64,000 nt of DNA from Nannochloropsis oceanica. Its lineage: Eukaryota; Sar; Eustigmatophyceae; Eustigmatales; Monodopsidaceae. The position numbers and the translations under genes were made by a program. Positions 13,087-26,504 of this stretch are shown here, piece after piece. The notes below the pieces were generated by a model. That model was not told where the DNA came from, made no database searches, and was given only the letters and a program-made list of their open reading frames with translations. Position 1 is the first letter of the stretch, and every line of letters starts with the position of its first letter. Where the stretch lies: contig CP038114.1 of NCBI GenBank assembly GCA_004519485.1, positions 124,001-188,000 on the forward strand, read 5' to 3'.

Positions 13087-14129
13087 CGCGCGCTGTGGAA
13101 GGAGTATTTGCGTTGGCCACGGATTAGACAAATGCGCATGGGGTGATATGCCTGATATAATCTTCGTTTTGTGGGGGTGAAAAATCAAAATGTAAATACA
13201 TGTGGATAGGCGATGAATGCTGACTTAACATGCGGCGACAGGGCGAGGACATGTAAATTGAGATCTCGCGAGGGACGAAGAACGAAGCTCTCCGTAACGG
13301 CTGTTTTTACTAAACGGCTGGGCTGAGACGTCTACTGCCTTGCCTTGCCCAGGCCATTGGGTGTGTGGATGCTTGCTTGTTCTTCTGCTTGCATTGAACA
13401 CGAGCCTTAACCGGATGCACACCAAGGAAATGCAAGGCTGATCAAGATGGCTTCACTCAAAGCGCAATTGGCAGTATGGTCGCGCCGGGCCATACTCAAA
13501 TTCTCTATTATCGTACTCGCAATTGCCCACCAAATCCCACAAACTACGTCACAAACACACACCCTCTGAAGCCAGAAAGTTAACATTCAGCATAAAGCGC
13601 ATGACGACTGAGTAGAAAGTCAGAGAGCACGACCAGGACCATATTAGAAAAGGATGGCCGAGGCAGCGCGACCGCGTCATCGAGGCGCCGACCCGGGTGC
13701 TTACTCGTCTCTGATCGCTCCCATGCCATATTTCAACAACCATCAATATGCATCTGGGAAGAAGGTGAGCTTGTGAATATAGTTGACAGCGGCTAGTGTC
13801 TAGATCTTTGGTCTTGATTCGGTGAATACCCACACCAATACTCCTCGCAAGTGTAGTGCGGAGGCCAAGTTCATGATTGAGATCTCCCCTGCAAATTTTA
13901 AGTATTTATCCCCACTTACCTTCTGGATAATCATTCTCTCTCCATACCATATCTTCAATTTGATAAGACGATTGAAGAAAGCCCCTCACTGATCCCAGAG
14001 CCGCCTCCCAAGCAAGACCTGCCACCACCACATCACGAGCGACGCAACAGCGAGAAGTTGAGCCCCGAAGCATTCCTGCCCGTCAAGCTAGAAGTCAAGA
14101 GTCGTGCCCATCGCCAGATAGGCAGTGGT
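13087..14129. other. Shared divergent upstream region of the two armadillo-like genes
   Basis: About 1 kb separates the start codons of the IQ/armadillo gene (-) and the armadillo-like gene (+). It must carry both promoters and 5' UTRs. No additional exon with family similarity is seen. Confidence 0.5.
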
Positions 14130-15917
14130 ATGAGCGGAAATTTGGGAGGGGAAATCGCCACTTCAATTGGGAATTTTAACATCTACCAAGGCGCCCAGGG
14201 CCGGGAGTTGGAGCTTCAACATATGGCCGCCCCGCATGACACTCAGACTCACCCGCAGCCGTACATATCCCGTCAACAAGTGAGGGGCCAAAGCCAGTCA
14301 CGGCTGGATCCTCGTCAAACTGCACGTTCCTTGGCTACAAACAGCTCCACGGGCCAGCGCCTCGGCTTGCCCTTCAACAGCATCCAACGCACGGCCCCGA
14401 AAGGCGACAAAATCAGTTCGACCTTGGCGTCACAGGCCAATCAGCACAATCACAATCTTGAAGAGAGCCCAATTCCGCTCACCACCAACTCCAATTTCAC
14501 AAGCGCAGTCATTCGCACCACCCAGCCACGACGCTTAGGCATGCGCTGCCCAAGCACTCCATTCCAGCAGAGGCACTCTAGAACGAACAGCACCGGTAGC
14601 AGCAGTACAGTCGGAAACATCGCTACCCACCGGTGCTCAGACGGAGATTCTCTAGGAAGCCCTTCCCTCCCCGCATTTGCGCCACCAGACCTGAGTTCCC
14701 GCGCAGCGTCTCTGTCGCTCGATAGCTCCATCCAAACTCTCCGAGTTTCGTCCTCTTCAGAGGAATCGGAAGTCGGGGAATTAGGTAGCCGTCCCTATCG
14801 AAGTTGGAGCTACTCGTCATCCTCGCCAAATCGCCGTACCCAAACAAATAATGGTGGCAGCGACAAGTCAAGGTTGACCTCGGATGTGTTGTCGCCCATG
14901 AGTTCTACTTCCTCTCCCAGCCGCTACCGCACCGGATCGGACCCCTATGGTACGCGTAATCTGGGCTCTGTGGCCGCCCGCACCAGCACAAGCGTCGCCA
15001 CCGTCCCTGGCGTCAAGAAAGTCGTTCCAGATGCAAACGAAGAGAAGGCTCCCACTGTGCGACATCGTGGTTACACGAAGTCTTCTGGTTTCCTGGGGCA
15101 ACTGCGCGAGAGCTCTTTGAACCTTCTGGTCAACATGGGCATTTTCACCCCCCCCATCCCCCCCCGGGAGGAGTCGTGCGCCTTCGCTCCTATCCCTCTT
15201 CCTCCCTTGACGTTGCCTGATAGACGACCAGGCCACCATTTTCGATCCTCGACGAACAGCAGCGCATCCTTGGTCAATAGCTCAGCGATGGAGTACAGTC
15301 TCGACCATAGCAGCAACACCCTTAGCCTCTCTTCCTCTGTCTCACACAAAAATGAATGTCTGCGTGCGGTCACCCGTAGCAGCCTGGACCGTTCTCTTTC
15401 CTCGAAGGGCAGCAAGGCAAAAGAATGCATGGAGGCGATTATTGAGCGGATCATGAATGCACAAGGCATGGGCAAAGACGCCACCACGTGGGAAGTCCAA
15501 AAGTTCTTGGAGGGCGGTGGGGTGGAGGCTTTGGTCCGTGGCATTGAGACCCTCGGAGGACACGATCCCGGCCTAGCCTTCAATCTTATGTACGTCTTGC
15601 GTGTAACTATGATGGAACCCCAGGCCCGTCACCAGGCAGTCAGCGACGCCAAGGGCCACATACTCGTTGAGCACGTGCCTGCGGTCATGGAAGCACATTT
15701 GAACTCCACCCCCATTTTCCGTGACGGTTTGAATATTATGACGATTCTCCTCTCCGATCCTAAGACCGTCAAGCTCGCCCGGACTCTTATGCTCACCCCT
15801 AACACACTAGCGATGGTGCGAAAGGTCCGCGACTTGGCCACCCCCGGCAGTCGTGAGAACAAGTTATGCGTGGACTTCTTGACGCTTGCCAACAGTGACT
15901 TCGTGAACTCCTCGTAG
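14130..15917 (+). CDS. Armadillo-like helical-repeat protein (595 aa)
   Basis: Single exon from the first in-frame ATG at 14130. The frame is open upstream to 14058, so an additional 5' exon cannot be excluded. The first roughly 420 residues are Ser/Thr/Asn-rich and probably disordered. From about residue 430 the protein is helical and ends in an armadillo/HEAT-like block containing WEVQKFLEGGGVEALVRGIE and FRDGLNIMTILL. That block shares spacing and several residues (LR...EP.A, then M.AH..., then DGL.I...L, then PG near the end) with the C-terminus of the divergent neighbour, which suggests an old local duplication. No enzymatic motif is visible; function unknown. Confidence 0.72.
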   Translation: MSGNLGGEIATSIGNFNIYQGAQGRELELQHMAAPHDTQTHPQPYISRQQVRGQSQSRLDPRQTARSLATNSSTGQRLGLPFNSIQRTAPKGDKISSTLASQANQHNHNLEESPIPLTTNSNFTSAVIRTTQPRRLGMRCPSTPFQQRHSRTNSTGSSSTVGNIATHRCSDGDSLGSPSLPAFAPPDLSSRAASLSLDSSIQTLRVSSSSEESEVGELGSRPYRSWSYSSSSPNRRTQTNNGGSDKSRLTSDVLSPMSSTSSPSRYRTGSDPYGTRNLGSVAARTSTSVATVPGVKKVVPDANEEKAPTVRHRGYTKSSGFLGQLRESSLNLLVNMGIFTPPIPPREESCAFAPIPLPPLTLPDRRPGHHFRSSTNSSASLVNSSAMEYSLDHSSNTLSLSSSVSHKNECLRAVTRSSLDRSLSSKGSKAKECMEAIIERIMNAQGMGKDATTWEVQKFLEGGGVEALVRGIETLGGHDPGLAFNLMYVLRVTMMEPQARHQAVSDAKGHILVEHVPAVMEAHLNSTPIFRDGLNIMTILLSDPKTVKLARTLMLTPNTLAMVRKVRDLATPGSRENKLCVDFLTLANSDFVNSS

Positions 15918-16820
15918 AGGAGATGAGATATATAATTATAGGGAAGCTCGTGAAGAAATATTAGTCCGCATTTTTGGATCAACGCAAGAACATATTCTTA
16001 CAATCATTATTCTTGGAGAGTGGTAGTGAAGGATAATAAGGGGAGAATTTGAAACGCAAAGCAAGGCTTGGATAAAGTTGAAAGCTCATCCTGCCATACT
16101 GTCTTATTTTGGGAGTCTTGGTTAAATCTAAAGGAGAAGCACGGAAATTCCACCTCCATTTCAAGTGGAAATCGAGTTTCCCGTCTCTCCCTTTTCCCCT
16201 TCCACACTCTTACTTGCGTCTCTCTACCTGTTCTTTTCACATTTTTTCCCTCCACCCTTTTTTCTCATTCCCCTTCTTCTCTTTCTCCCCCCATCTCTTT
16301 TTCTTCCTCTTTTAAATCTTTTCTTAATTCTTTATCCATCTTCATTTTTCTTCCCTCCAGAGCGGTTTCTCCTCTTCCCGACTTATGTAATTTCCCCCAA
16401 TTCTTCGGTCGCCCTCTCACTTTGACGTCCTTTCTTCCCGGCCTTAAATTTCCAGTCCCATCCTCTTCCTTCATTTGATTTAATCTGATCAATACCACTT
16501 ATAATATTCATCTTACTACAACCCATATTAGTGTTTTGACTGCATTCTTGAATTTTGACCCTCCTCGAATGTATTAACATTATCTATTTCTCCACCATTG
16601 ACGGTTCGTCCAAGACACCACACTCAGAACAGGATGCCTCCCTTAAGCCAATGTATCATCAAGTCCCTATGGAAACAAATCACGAATTAAGGTGCACACC
16701 TTTAAAATGCAAACGAGAGTAAAGCAGTAAAAGTAGATCAAAACTTCGTCAATCAAGGGACCCATCATTCGCGCATGTTGTGTGCTTTGTTGCTTTAAGT
16801 GTGAACACTCCCTGTATTTT
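15918..16820. other. Convergent intergenic region with long C/T-rich tract
   Basis: About 900 bp between two 3' ends. From about 16155 to 16480 the plus strand is strongly pyrimidine-rich, which produces spurious open frames on both strands. No gene is recognised. Confidence 0.6.
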
Positions 16821-19180
<2,360 letters not shown>

Positions 19181-19342
19181 GGCGCCGATGAAGGGGGGCA
19201 GATGAGAGGTCCAACCTCCTACCTCGGCCTGCGTCTCCTCTCCCACAGTTCTATATACGTGCTGCCCCCGTTGCCCCTGTATAGGTGTGGTGCGAAGGCT
19301 CCAGATGGTCTCCAATGTGCAAGGCAACTCAAAGGGAGGCAT

Positions 19343-19683
19343 TTTGCTCGCGTTTGGGAACGTGGTATGTAACAGCAAGGTAGGCGCTGACGATGTGTTA
19401 CATAACTATGCCGAAGATGGAAAATGCCGAGGTTGATACAAGAAGCCCTCATTCTTCTCATAGCCACTTAAACCACCACACATTACATCAGCCGTGCGAT
19501 TATGGGAAGAGGGGTGATCATCAGCATCTAAATGCCGAAGCACCTCACACTGATATTGTTTTTTTACCGAAAAAACAATAAGTGCGTCTCAAATCTCCCC
19601 CATCCCCGCGGCTATCCACGCGCGCCATCGAAGACTTTTTCGTGACTCACTTCACCCATCTCCAACTCCACAATCGACAGGCA
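19343..19683. other. Divergent promoter region, monooxygenase/TrmO
   Basis: A 341-bp spacer if the upstream ATG of the monooxygenase is used, about 500 bp otherwise. It should contain both promoters. On the minus strand a TATATAG-like sequence at about 19250 lies upstream of the 19180 start. Confidence 0.45.
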
Positions 19684-21115
19684 ATGCCATCCCTCCCTAA
19701 AACCGCGGTAATTGGCGGGGGCGCGTTACTTTGGCTGCTGATCTCGTGCTATGCTGTGCTTCAATCACTCGACGCGAACCGACAGCTAACAGACACGCGA
19801 AAGAGGCTCAAGAAGGAGCAAGAGCTGAGAAAAATGGAGCGCACAGGGCGCACGAAGGCGGAGCGACGTCTACGTCTGGAATTGAAGGCATTAATCAGGG
19901 GTCAGACAGACGGTGGGGTCAATTTGAAGCCTGTGGCACGCATGCAGTCGCCCTTCAAAGGCCGGTGCGGCACTCCGCGGCAGGGTCTCCTCGCACCCAA
20001 TGCCAAGTACGTCGTTTAAAGAGAACAAGGAACGTGTGCGTGCGTGTATGTACATGATACCTTCAGGGAAGTGAGAGGGACTTCCATCACCATCTCGTGA
20101 GCACGTGGCCGCTGCTGCTGCTGCTAGTCGCCTTGTTATCCAATCTTCCCCGTCTGATTCCTCTCGGAGGCCAAAGATGGTAGATATACTTTTCCTACTG
20201 TGGACTCAACATTAGGCATAGGTATTTGAAAGTTTCCATACCGATATCCTTTCTTCTATTTCTCTTACAATTCTTCCTTCAATCATAATCAGGGGTCAGA
20301 TTAAACTCGAACCTGGAGTCTGCCGGACGTCCCTGGACCAGCTAGACAAATTTACGCACCTCTGGGTCATTTTTCTCTTTGACCAAAATACAAACTGGAC
20401 CGATGCCCTGTGTTCCGACAGCCAACGCTTCACCTATACCGCTAAGATCGCACCCCCGCGGCTGTTCGGAAAGCGGGTGGGTGTCTTTAGTACTCGCAGC
20501 CCACATCGGCCAAACCCGATCGGCCTCAGCGTGGTGGCTATTGACTCAGTGGATGAAGAGGGCGGCATCATCCACGTGTCAGGAGTGGACTTGACCGATG
20601 GCACGCCCATCCTGGACCTGAAGCCCTACATCCCCTACGACTTAGTTTTGGATCATCAGGTTCCAAGCTGGGTCATGGCCGACGATGTGCCAGCGTGGCA
20701 ACTTCGGATTGCACCTGAGGCAGAGATCGCGCTCTCGGAGCTGGCGATGGAGCGGAACTCACCCTTCTACTCTACTTACGAGGACCTGGTGGCCCTCTTG
20801 AGGGACGTGCTGCTGCAGGACGTGCGCAGCATTCACAAGGGTCGCGGCACGACGGTCAAGGCTGGCAACGGCACCAAATCAGGAAATGAGGCCCCCGAGT
20901 CCTTCACCTGCAATATCGATGACATCGCCATAGAATTTGTAGCCTTAAAAGACGCCATTCACATTCTGCGCTGTTTCGAGGAGTGCCGCGACGCGCTGGA
21001 TCCAGAGCCAGCAGACGACGCGGTGGTAGCTGCCGAGGGGACAGGTACATTGCAACGAAAAGATAAAGCCGTCAGCAAACGGGCTGCTTCCACTACTTCG
21101 TCGTGCTTGGAATAA
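19684..21115 (+). CDS. TRMO: tRNA (t6A37-N6)-methyltransferase, TrmO/TsaA family (381 aa)
   Basis: Exons 19684-20006 and 20293-21115. The 286-nt intron has a GTACGT donor and a CAG acceptor in phase 2. The junction completes the YaeB-type fold: exon 1 ends in MQSPFKGRCGTPRQG, and exon 2 continues with FTHLWVIF, GVFSTRSPHRPNPIGLS and DGTPILDLKPYIPYD, the S-adenosylmethionine-binding and active-site signatures. The enzyme methylates N6 of threonylcarbamoyladenosine at tRNA position 37. The N-terminus is unusual: a hydrophobic segment (about residues 7-28) followed by a charged helix rich in Lys/Arg/Glu precedes the catalytic domain, so a membrane-anchored or organelle form is possible. The C-terminal extension (VALKDAIHILRCFEEC) resembles that of eukaryotic TRMO proteins. 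Confidence 0.88.
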
Positions 21116-21257
21116 ACGGAGGTGCAATGAGGAAAAGCCTTGATATGAATGACTGATGACCACACACAAAGCAAACGAAATGTCTACAGTATAGCAAATT
21201 AAAAAAAGTTAATCCACGTTTTATTGCATGAAAAGGTCTGTGAAGAGCGAACCTTAC

Positions 21258-21419
21258 ATAGGCTGAGGTTGCGTGGATACCCGCACCTTTCTTTTCAAGT
21301 AATAGCACGACTAGGGATGGGCGTCGTTCTTCCCTAGCAGCATCGATCAACGGTGTTATATTAGCCTTGTTCCTATCATGGATCCCCCGCCGTGGTTTAC
21401 TTCCATCCATTAGGGCAGT
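21258..21419 (-). pseudogene. Ankyrin-repeat-like exon, probably gene remnant
   Basis: On the minus strand, 54 open codons lie between an AG at 21421-21420 and a GTAAGG donor at 21257. The encoded TALMDGS, TPLIDAARE and VVLLLEKKGAGIHA fit the ankyrin consensus (TPL..A, then LLL..GA.I). No flanking exons with similar quality could be joined, so it is either a leftover of a decayed ankyrin gene or one exon of a poorly conserved gene. Confidence 0.38.
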
Positions 21420-23505
21420 CTAGTCGTGTTCACGTTCTGAAACAAGAGCTCATCCCACCACGCCGGCATGATCCTTAATTTTGCTTTCCTACGACCGCTC
21501 CACCGTTATTGCGATTCTTCCATCACCTTATTGAAGGTGATGCTGCTGTGCTGCTACTTCAGCTAAGCAAATGTATGGCAAATATATGGCCTTCGTATCA
21601 TCGGCCATTGGCTATCAAACTTCTTGCAAATAATAAGTAAGCACAAATACAATTGTCGCTGCTGCCGCAATAGATTTATCTTGTTCACCCAATCCGCAGT
21701 TCAGCTGCGCAACAACGGCCCTTATCGGGCATCATCAGATCCACAAATCCCCAAAAAATATCACGCAGCATGCCCTTCCCCCCAAATTCCGAATTGCATG
21801 AGATAAAAGTGGGAAGCTTGCAGCCTTTCCTACTCCATTGATCTTTATTCTCAGCATTCGTCTGGGGCGGATTGCATGGCGGCGGGCCTTGACAGTCGTT
21901 GTTTCTCATGCCCCGAATTTGTTTGCAAAAGATGGTAAGAGCGTGGTGCACGAGACAACAGGTCCAACCGTAACTAGATAGCGATCCCTGAATGTCGGTG
22001 ATGGTCAAATTGGCGTCTCCTTGGGCGAAGTGAATGGACTTTGATGTAATTGTAGCTTCGTCTTTCATGGCAATCTAGGCTTACTGGCCTGCTGTTCCAA
22101 TTATGTATGTTGTACATTCATAGTTTTCGGCTCGAGGATGCCGTTTCGTAGCAGACGTGCCACACTATCGGTCATCAAGAGTAAGGCAAGCGTGTAAGTG
22201 TTTTGTCATCTGGGATGTGTAGCTTCGCTTCCGCTGCGAGAAAAATTGATGTTTGACTGACATATGCTCCTGAGGCTCTCCGCTCTCCCCCATGTGGTCG
22301 ACATGATGGAGGGCTGTGCGATCTTCCCGTTCTCCCATCTCGCTCAGATGTAAGAGTCTTTTACTAGGTGTTTCTTATCGATCGATTCATAGACCGCTTT
22401 GGATACGAGAGGAAGCTCACTGTCTTAATCTGTCATAATGGAACATGTGCAATGGCCGCCCCCACACCTGTCGTCCATAATGTCCCATTTTTTCGCGCTT
22501 GCTGCTTGCAGTTTGTAAAGTGTGCGTAGTACGAGGGGTTGTGAGTGCACGAGAGCGTAGAGGAGTACTTGGTATGACTTGACATATGTACGAGGGCATT
22601 CGAGAATTTCGCGTTTCTTTATACATCCAGGAAAAGGCAGGCTACATGGGAACTACGAGTCACTTCACACATATTTACTTTTCATTCTTTGCCTGCTGAA
22701 GCGAGGACATCAGCATCGTTGGGAATTTAGCAGCGGTGAACACTTTTCGAAAGTTTGCCAGTAAGACAATGTTACACCAAGATGCCGCATGCACGTTCTT
22801 AGTTATGGTCTCATTGACCTATAAAAGGCAAATTCAACCTACCATCGAGCTTTCAAAAACGTACCATCCCCTTTCCGAGAAGGGCACAGCCGAAAGATGG
22901 GACCCGTGCAGGGGTAAGGGGGAAAAAGGACGGGAGGGGGAATCACAAAGTAGAGAAAAATCACGGGTTATCTAGACTGGTAGACTTGCACAACGCGGAT
23001 GGTTTCCCTTGAGTATGAAAGGAATGAAAGCGCGAAGGAATTCATGAAGTCTGTTGTGAATGAGCGTGCCGAGTTGGCTGGAAGGTGACTGGAGATAATC
23101 TGCTGCTATCTTTCCATGCCAATGGCATGAATCGTGGAGGTGCCGTGAATTATTGAGGTCGAATCAAAATAACCTATTTTCCTTCTGTCGAACGCCACCG
23201 AAGGATGGTCTTAATGTGATTAGGAGACATTTATCGAAGAGAATTTGGTATGCAATGAATGACTCATATGCTCGCAAAGACTCGCGGGTACTGGTAAGGT
23301 GTACAGGAGATTCAGAATGCGAATGGTAATGTACACAGAGGTCAGAAAGCTAGGAGCAACAGAGATGGAGGAGGAGCACTTTGAGTGGATGCACTAAATT
23401 CAGCAGCAGGTCGTAAAACAAATCCGCTGAAGTCAACGTTTCTGCATCCGTCTAGGATGAAATGACAAAATTAATTAGAACCTGTATACTACACGTAGAT
23501 ATCCA

Positions 23506-23569
23506 TCTGTACGTACAATTGTTTCTTTCCCGGAAAATCTGTACGTACAATTGTTTCTTTCCCGGAAAG
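23506..23569. repeat. 32-bp direct tandem repeat, two copies
   Basis: Two adjacent copies of a 32-bp unit begin at 23506 and 23538, each with the TCTGTACGTACAATTG core and ending TTTCCCGGAAA. CAATTG and GTAC palindromes lie inside each unit. No gene is associated. Confidence 0.85.
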
Positions 23570-24956
23570 ATGCCTCCCCCTGACTTCTGGGTGTTTTTTT
23601 CTTTGCATTCAGGACTAAACACATCAGTCGTACTATTTTTTGACGTAGAACAAGCCCGTAAATGCCAGGCACATTCGTTGGTCGATTGGGCTCTAGCCCC
23701 GTACGAGCCAGTCGTGGAGTAAGTCCAGAGACAGCCGTGTGGGAGCCCCGGCCCATGGCAAGGGAAGCTGCTTGGCAAGCGGCGAGCACGACTAGTGCTG
23801 CCAAGGTATTGTGACTGTGACTGAATCTGCGACTAGCACAAACACATCATACTTTTCAAAGGGAATGTATGGTAAGGGGTGTGACTCAAATCATCAACAG
23901 GAAGGGAGGAAAGTAGGGACAAGTACAAGGCGTAGCTGGAATAAGAATCGTTGGCCCACGGTGTCTTCGGGAAGCCCTTCGGTCCCCAAGCCAAGGGGAC
24001 CCATACTAAACTCTTGATCGTATAGACCCCCTTGCCCCAGTCATAGACGCTTCCGGCGAGCAATATGAAAATGCTGTCGCCCAAGTGCTTAATCAATATT
24101 TCCAGAGGCGCTCTATCTCTTCTCCATAAGTCGCAAGCGCTTGAGCGCTTTTTGCCCCCACACGCGCACTCTGTCATCAAAATCTCAAAGCTCTTTTAAA
24201 TAACATCATGAAGTCCTTTTTGACGAAAGCGCATTTTCAGCCTCACGGACGGAGCTCACATGCGAATCGTTGGATTTTTCAAAGAAATAAAGTGCTCGTA
24301 GAGGGAGAGAGCGAATGCTTTACCGAAGAAGAGGAGTTGACTGTTGCCCCAGCATCTAATGATGAGAGGCGAAAACAACCATACTCAAAACCAACCGTAG
24401 AAAAGCAGGGAGAAGGAGGAGGACAACGATGAAAGGCAGTAACGGGTGGCAGCGGCGGCAGCGGCCTTTGCGAAACCTGTGCCTGTTCGCATCCCTACGA
24501 CGGAGCCGGGCAATAATAATAGACGCCCAGCACCAGAAGCTTGCTGAAACACTCTCCGCGGCACCAGCACAACCACCACCATCCGCGCCACCCTTTTCCT
24601 CTGCACGACAGAAATATCAGAAGCATCATTCAATGTGTCTCCCCGCAGCTCAGGAAGAGCTTGCAGAGCTTCATTGCCAGGGGTCGCAAGAGGTACGCCG
24701 GAAAGGTGATGGGACATGTGATTGAGAACAACCTGGCGACGACAACTCAAGAGAGGCCACGAAAAACCGCATAACTATAGCCAGATTTGTTCAGTGTTTG
24801 ACTCTTCTCATGTCCACTTGCACCACCCCTGCCTTGCTCGTCTCACCTCCCCTCGCCCAATCCTCTCCCACGCACACCAACTAATAGGTAAAGTCAGATA
24901 GCCCTCCTCCCGCCCACGGCAGTAAGCGGCACAGGCCAAGGCAAGAAGGCGACCAC

Positions 24957-25742
24957 ATGAGTTCTCCCCCCTTTCTGTCGTCCATGCCGCTATCCTGTAG
25001 GGCTGTCTCCTCCTCTTCTTTTCATTACCATCACCACTGGAGCTACTCTCACAACCGCCACCATTACCCTCACCGGCAGCCCGAGACACCATGTAGCGCT
25101 GACCGTGCAGGAGGGGGAGATATTTCAATACCATCACAACTGCCAACCTTTAGCCTCGATTCACCATGTTACGATACGAGTGCTGGCGCTGGTGGCGGTG
25201 GTCATTTGGTGCTGTTGCCAGCGACGGACACGCAAGGTCCTCTCTCTCTCCGAATGCAGGCAGAAGAGGAGGAAGAAGAAGCAGAAAAAGACTTCGCTGC
25301 TACTACCAGTACTTCCCGTATGGCGACCTGGGAGCTATTTCCCGGTCCGGGGGTACTAGAGGCTGTGCGTGCAAAGCTGAGACAAGACGTTGTGCATCTT
25401 AAAAATCACGGACAGGAAGGGTCTCATCGCTACGTGATGCAAGAAATGGCTTTGATGGTTCTAGAGAGAGACAATGTGGAATATGTCGTTCAAGAAGTGA
25501 AGACAGAGGAGAGAAAAAAGAGGAGGGGTTGGAGGAGAGGGAGAAAAGTGGGGAGTGACACTCAACAGTTGGGATTTGCCCTTGAAGAACTACAAAAGGG
25601 AGTGATGGCGCCTGCGGGGTTGGATCCACGACAAACGCATATTTTGGGCCTTGCTCCTGATATTTTGGCGGATATAAGTCTGATGGTGCAGGGATATGGA
25701 GGGGAGCAGGAGCAGGAGAGATGGGTGCGTGGTGAGGGATGA
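24957..25742 (+). CDS. Hypothetical protein (261 aa)
   Basis: Starts at a true ATG and is open for 261 codons. The first roughly 95 residues are Ser/His/Pro-rich. A Glu run near residue 105 is followed by a helical segment (about 120-180, including LFPGPGVLEAVRAKLRQDV and VMQEMALMVLERDNVEYVV), a basic stretch and an acidic helical tail. I do not recognise the family. Sequence just upstream (24590-24770, +) contains another helical, basic open frame (RSIIQCVSPQLRKSLQSF) that may be a 5' exon, but I could not fix a splice junction. Codon use is less biased than in neighbours, so the gene call is uncertain. Confidence 0.42.
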   Translation: MSSPPFLSSMPLSCRAVSSSSFHYHHHWSYSHNRHHYPHRQPETPCSADRAGGGDISIPSQLPTFSLDSPCYDTSAGAGGGGHLVLLPATDTQGPLSLRMQAEEEEEEAEKDFAATTSTSRMATWELFPGPGVLEAVRAKLRQDVVHLKNHGQEGSHRYVMQEMALMVLERDNVEYVVQEVKTEERKKRRGWRRGRKVGSDTQQLGFALEELQKGVMAPAGLDPRQTHILGLAPDILADISLMVQGYGGEQEQERWVRGEG

Positions 25743-25860
25743 AAGGCAGGGGCGCCACGCATGGATGAGAAAGCGTCGCCTGAGGGGAGCAAAAGCAGGA
25801 GCAAATGCAGGAGATGGGTTGCGTGGTGAGGGAGAGGAGGGGAAAAGGCAGGGAGTGAAT
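25690..25860 (+). repeat. Imperfect duplication at the 3' end of the hypothetical gene
   Basis: The block GGAGCAGGAGCAGG...GATGGGTGCGTGGTGAGGG near 25700-25740 recurs in diverged form at about 25787-25835. The first copy encodes the last residues of the hypothetical protein and contains its stop codon. Confidence 0.55.
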
Positions 25861-26504
25861 GTTTTGAGTGTTAATGTATTGATTGTAGTGTCTTATTTAA
25901 CCGGACGCTCAAAGGATGTAAATAAATATGAAATTGAGCCTTAAGGAGAAAAGTACGACACTCTCCTTTCATTAAAAAAAATATAAGTCCCAGATAGGCA
26001 GACCGATAACAACTCTTAGCCCTTCTTGTTTTCTCGATTCTTTCCTCGTGCTTGCTTGGCTTCTTTCACCAAAGAGGCCTTCGACATCTCAACCCACTCT
26101 CTCATACACAAACACAACGTCCACTTTTACATATATACACAATGATATAAGTAGTTAAACAACCCTTTTGCTCGCCTTCCTGCGATTTCACATTTTTCCA
26201 CTTCTTGCCTCTGCTTCCTCTATGGCAGAACCTGCATATACCTTTCATTAATTTCCCTGACACATTTAGTTGCCTCTTCTTTCCACTCTCATCCCTTCAC
26301 CCGTCAAGCCTTCCCTCCAATCCACCTCCTTTCCCGATCGGGGGAAGAAAGCGTGCAGGGAATGAACCTCGTCGGAGACCGTTAGTGACTCAAATCGTCA
26401 CTGTATAAATTGGTGGAAAGCAGATCAGCTGACCGCGCCTTCTTTCTCCATTCGCTTCCACTCTAATCCATACAAGCAACAATTTTCCTCCTCTCCATCT
26501 CTCC
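25861..26504. other. Convergent intergenic region
   Basis: Spacer between the hypothetical gene (+) and the Sec14-like gene (-). AT-rich, with a C/T-rich part from about 26160 to 26340. No gene recognised. Confidence 0.55.

Larger units (their letters stand above)
21116..24956. other. Gene-poor stretch of 3.8 kb
   Basis: This is one of the largest stretches without a convincing gene. It has lower coding potential and mixed base composition. Inside are an ankyrin-like exon remnant (21258-21419, -), a small direct repeat (23506-23569), and several open frames of 60-130 codons without family motifs (for example 21685-22068 - and 23833-24180 -). A 57-codon minus-strand frame near 22190-22360 contains RTALHHV, which resembles the start of an ankyrin repeat. 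I cannot support an intact gene here. Confidence 0.5.

Noticed and set aside
23833-24180. 116-codon minus-strand frame rich in Trp/Tyr (ILIKHLGDSIFILLAG)
   Set aside because: Looks protein-like in part, but no family is recognised and no exon borders are seen. Kept only as a note in the gap entry.
24385-24774. Overlapping frames of 78-121 codons on both strands
   Set aside because: No family motif. One plus-strand frame could be a 5' exon of the 24957 gene, but I found no matching splice junction.
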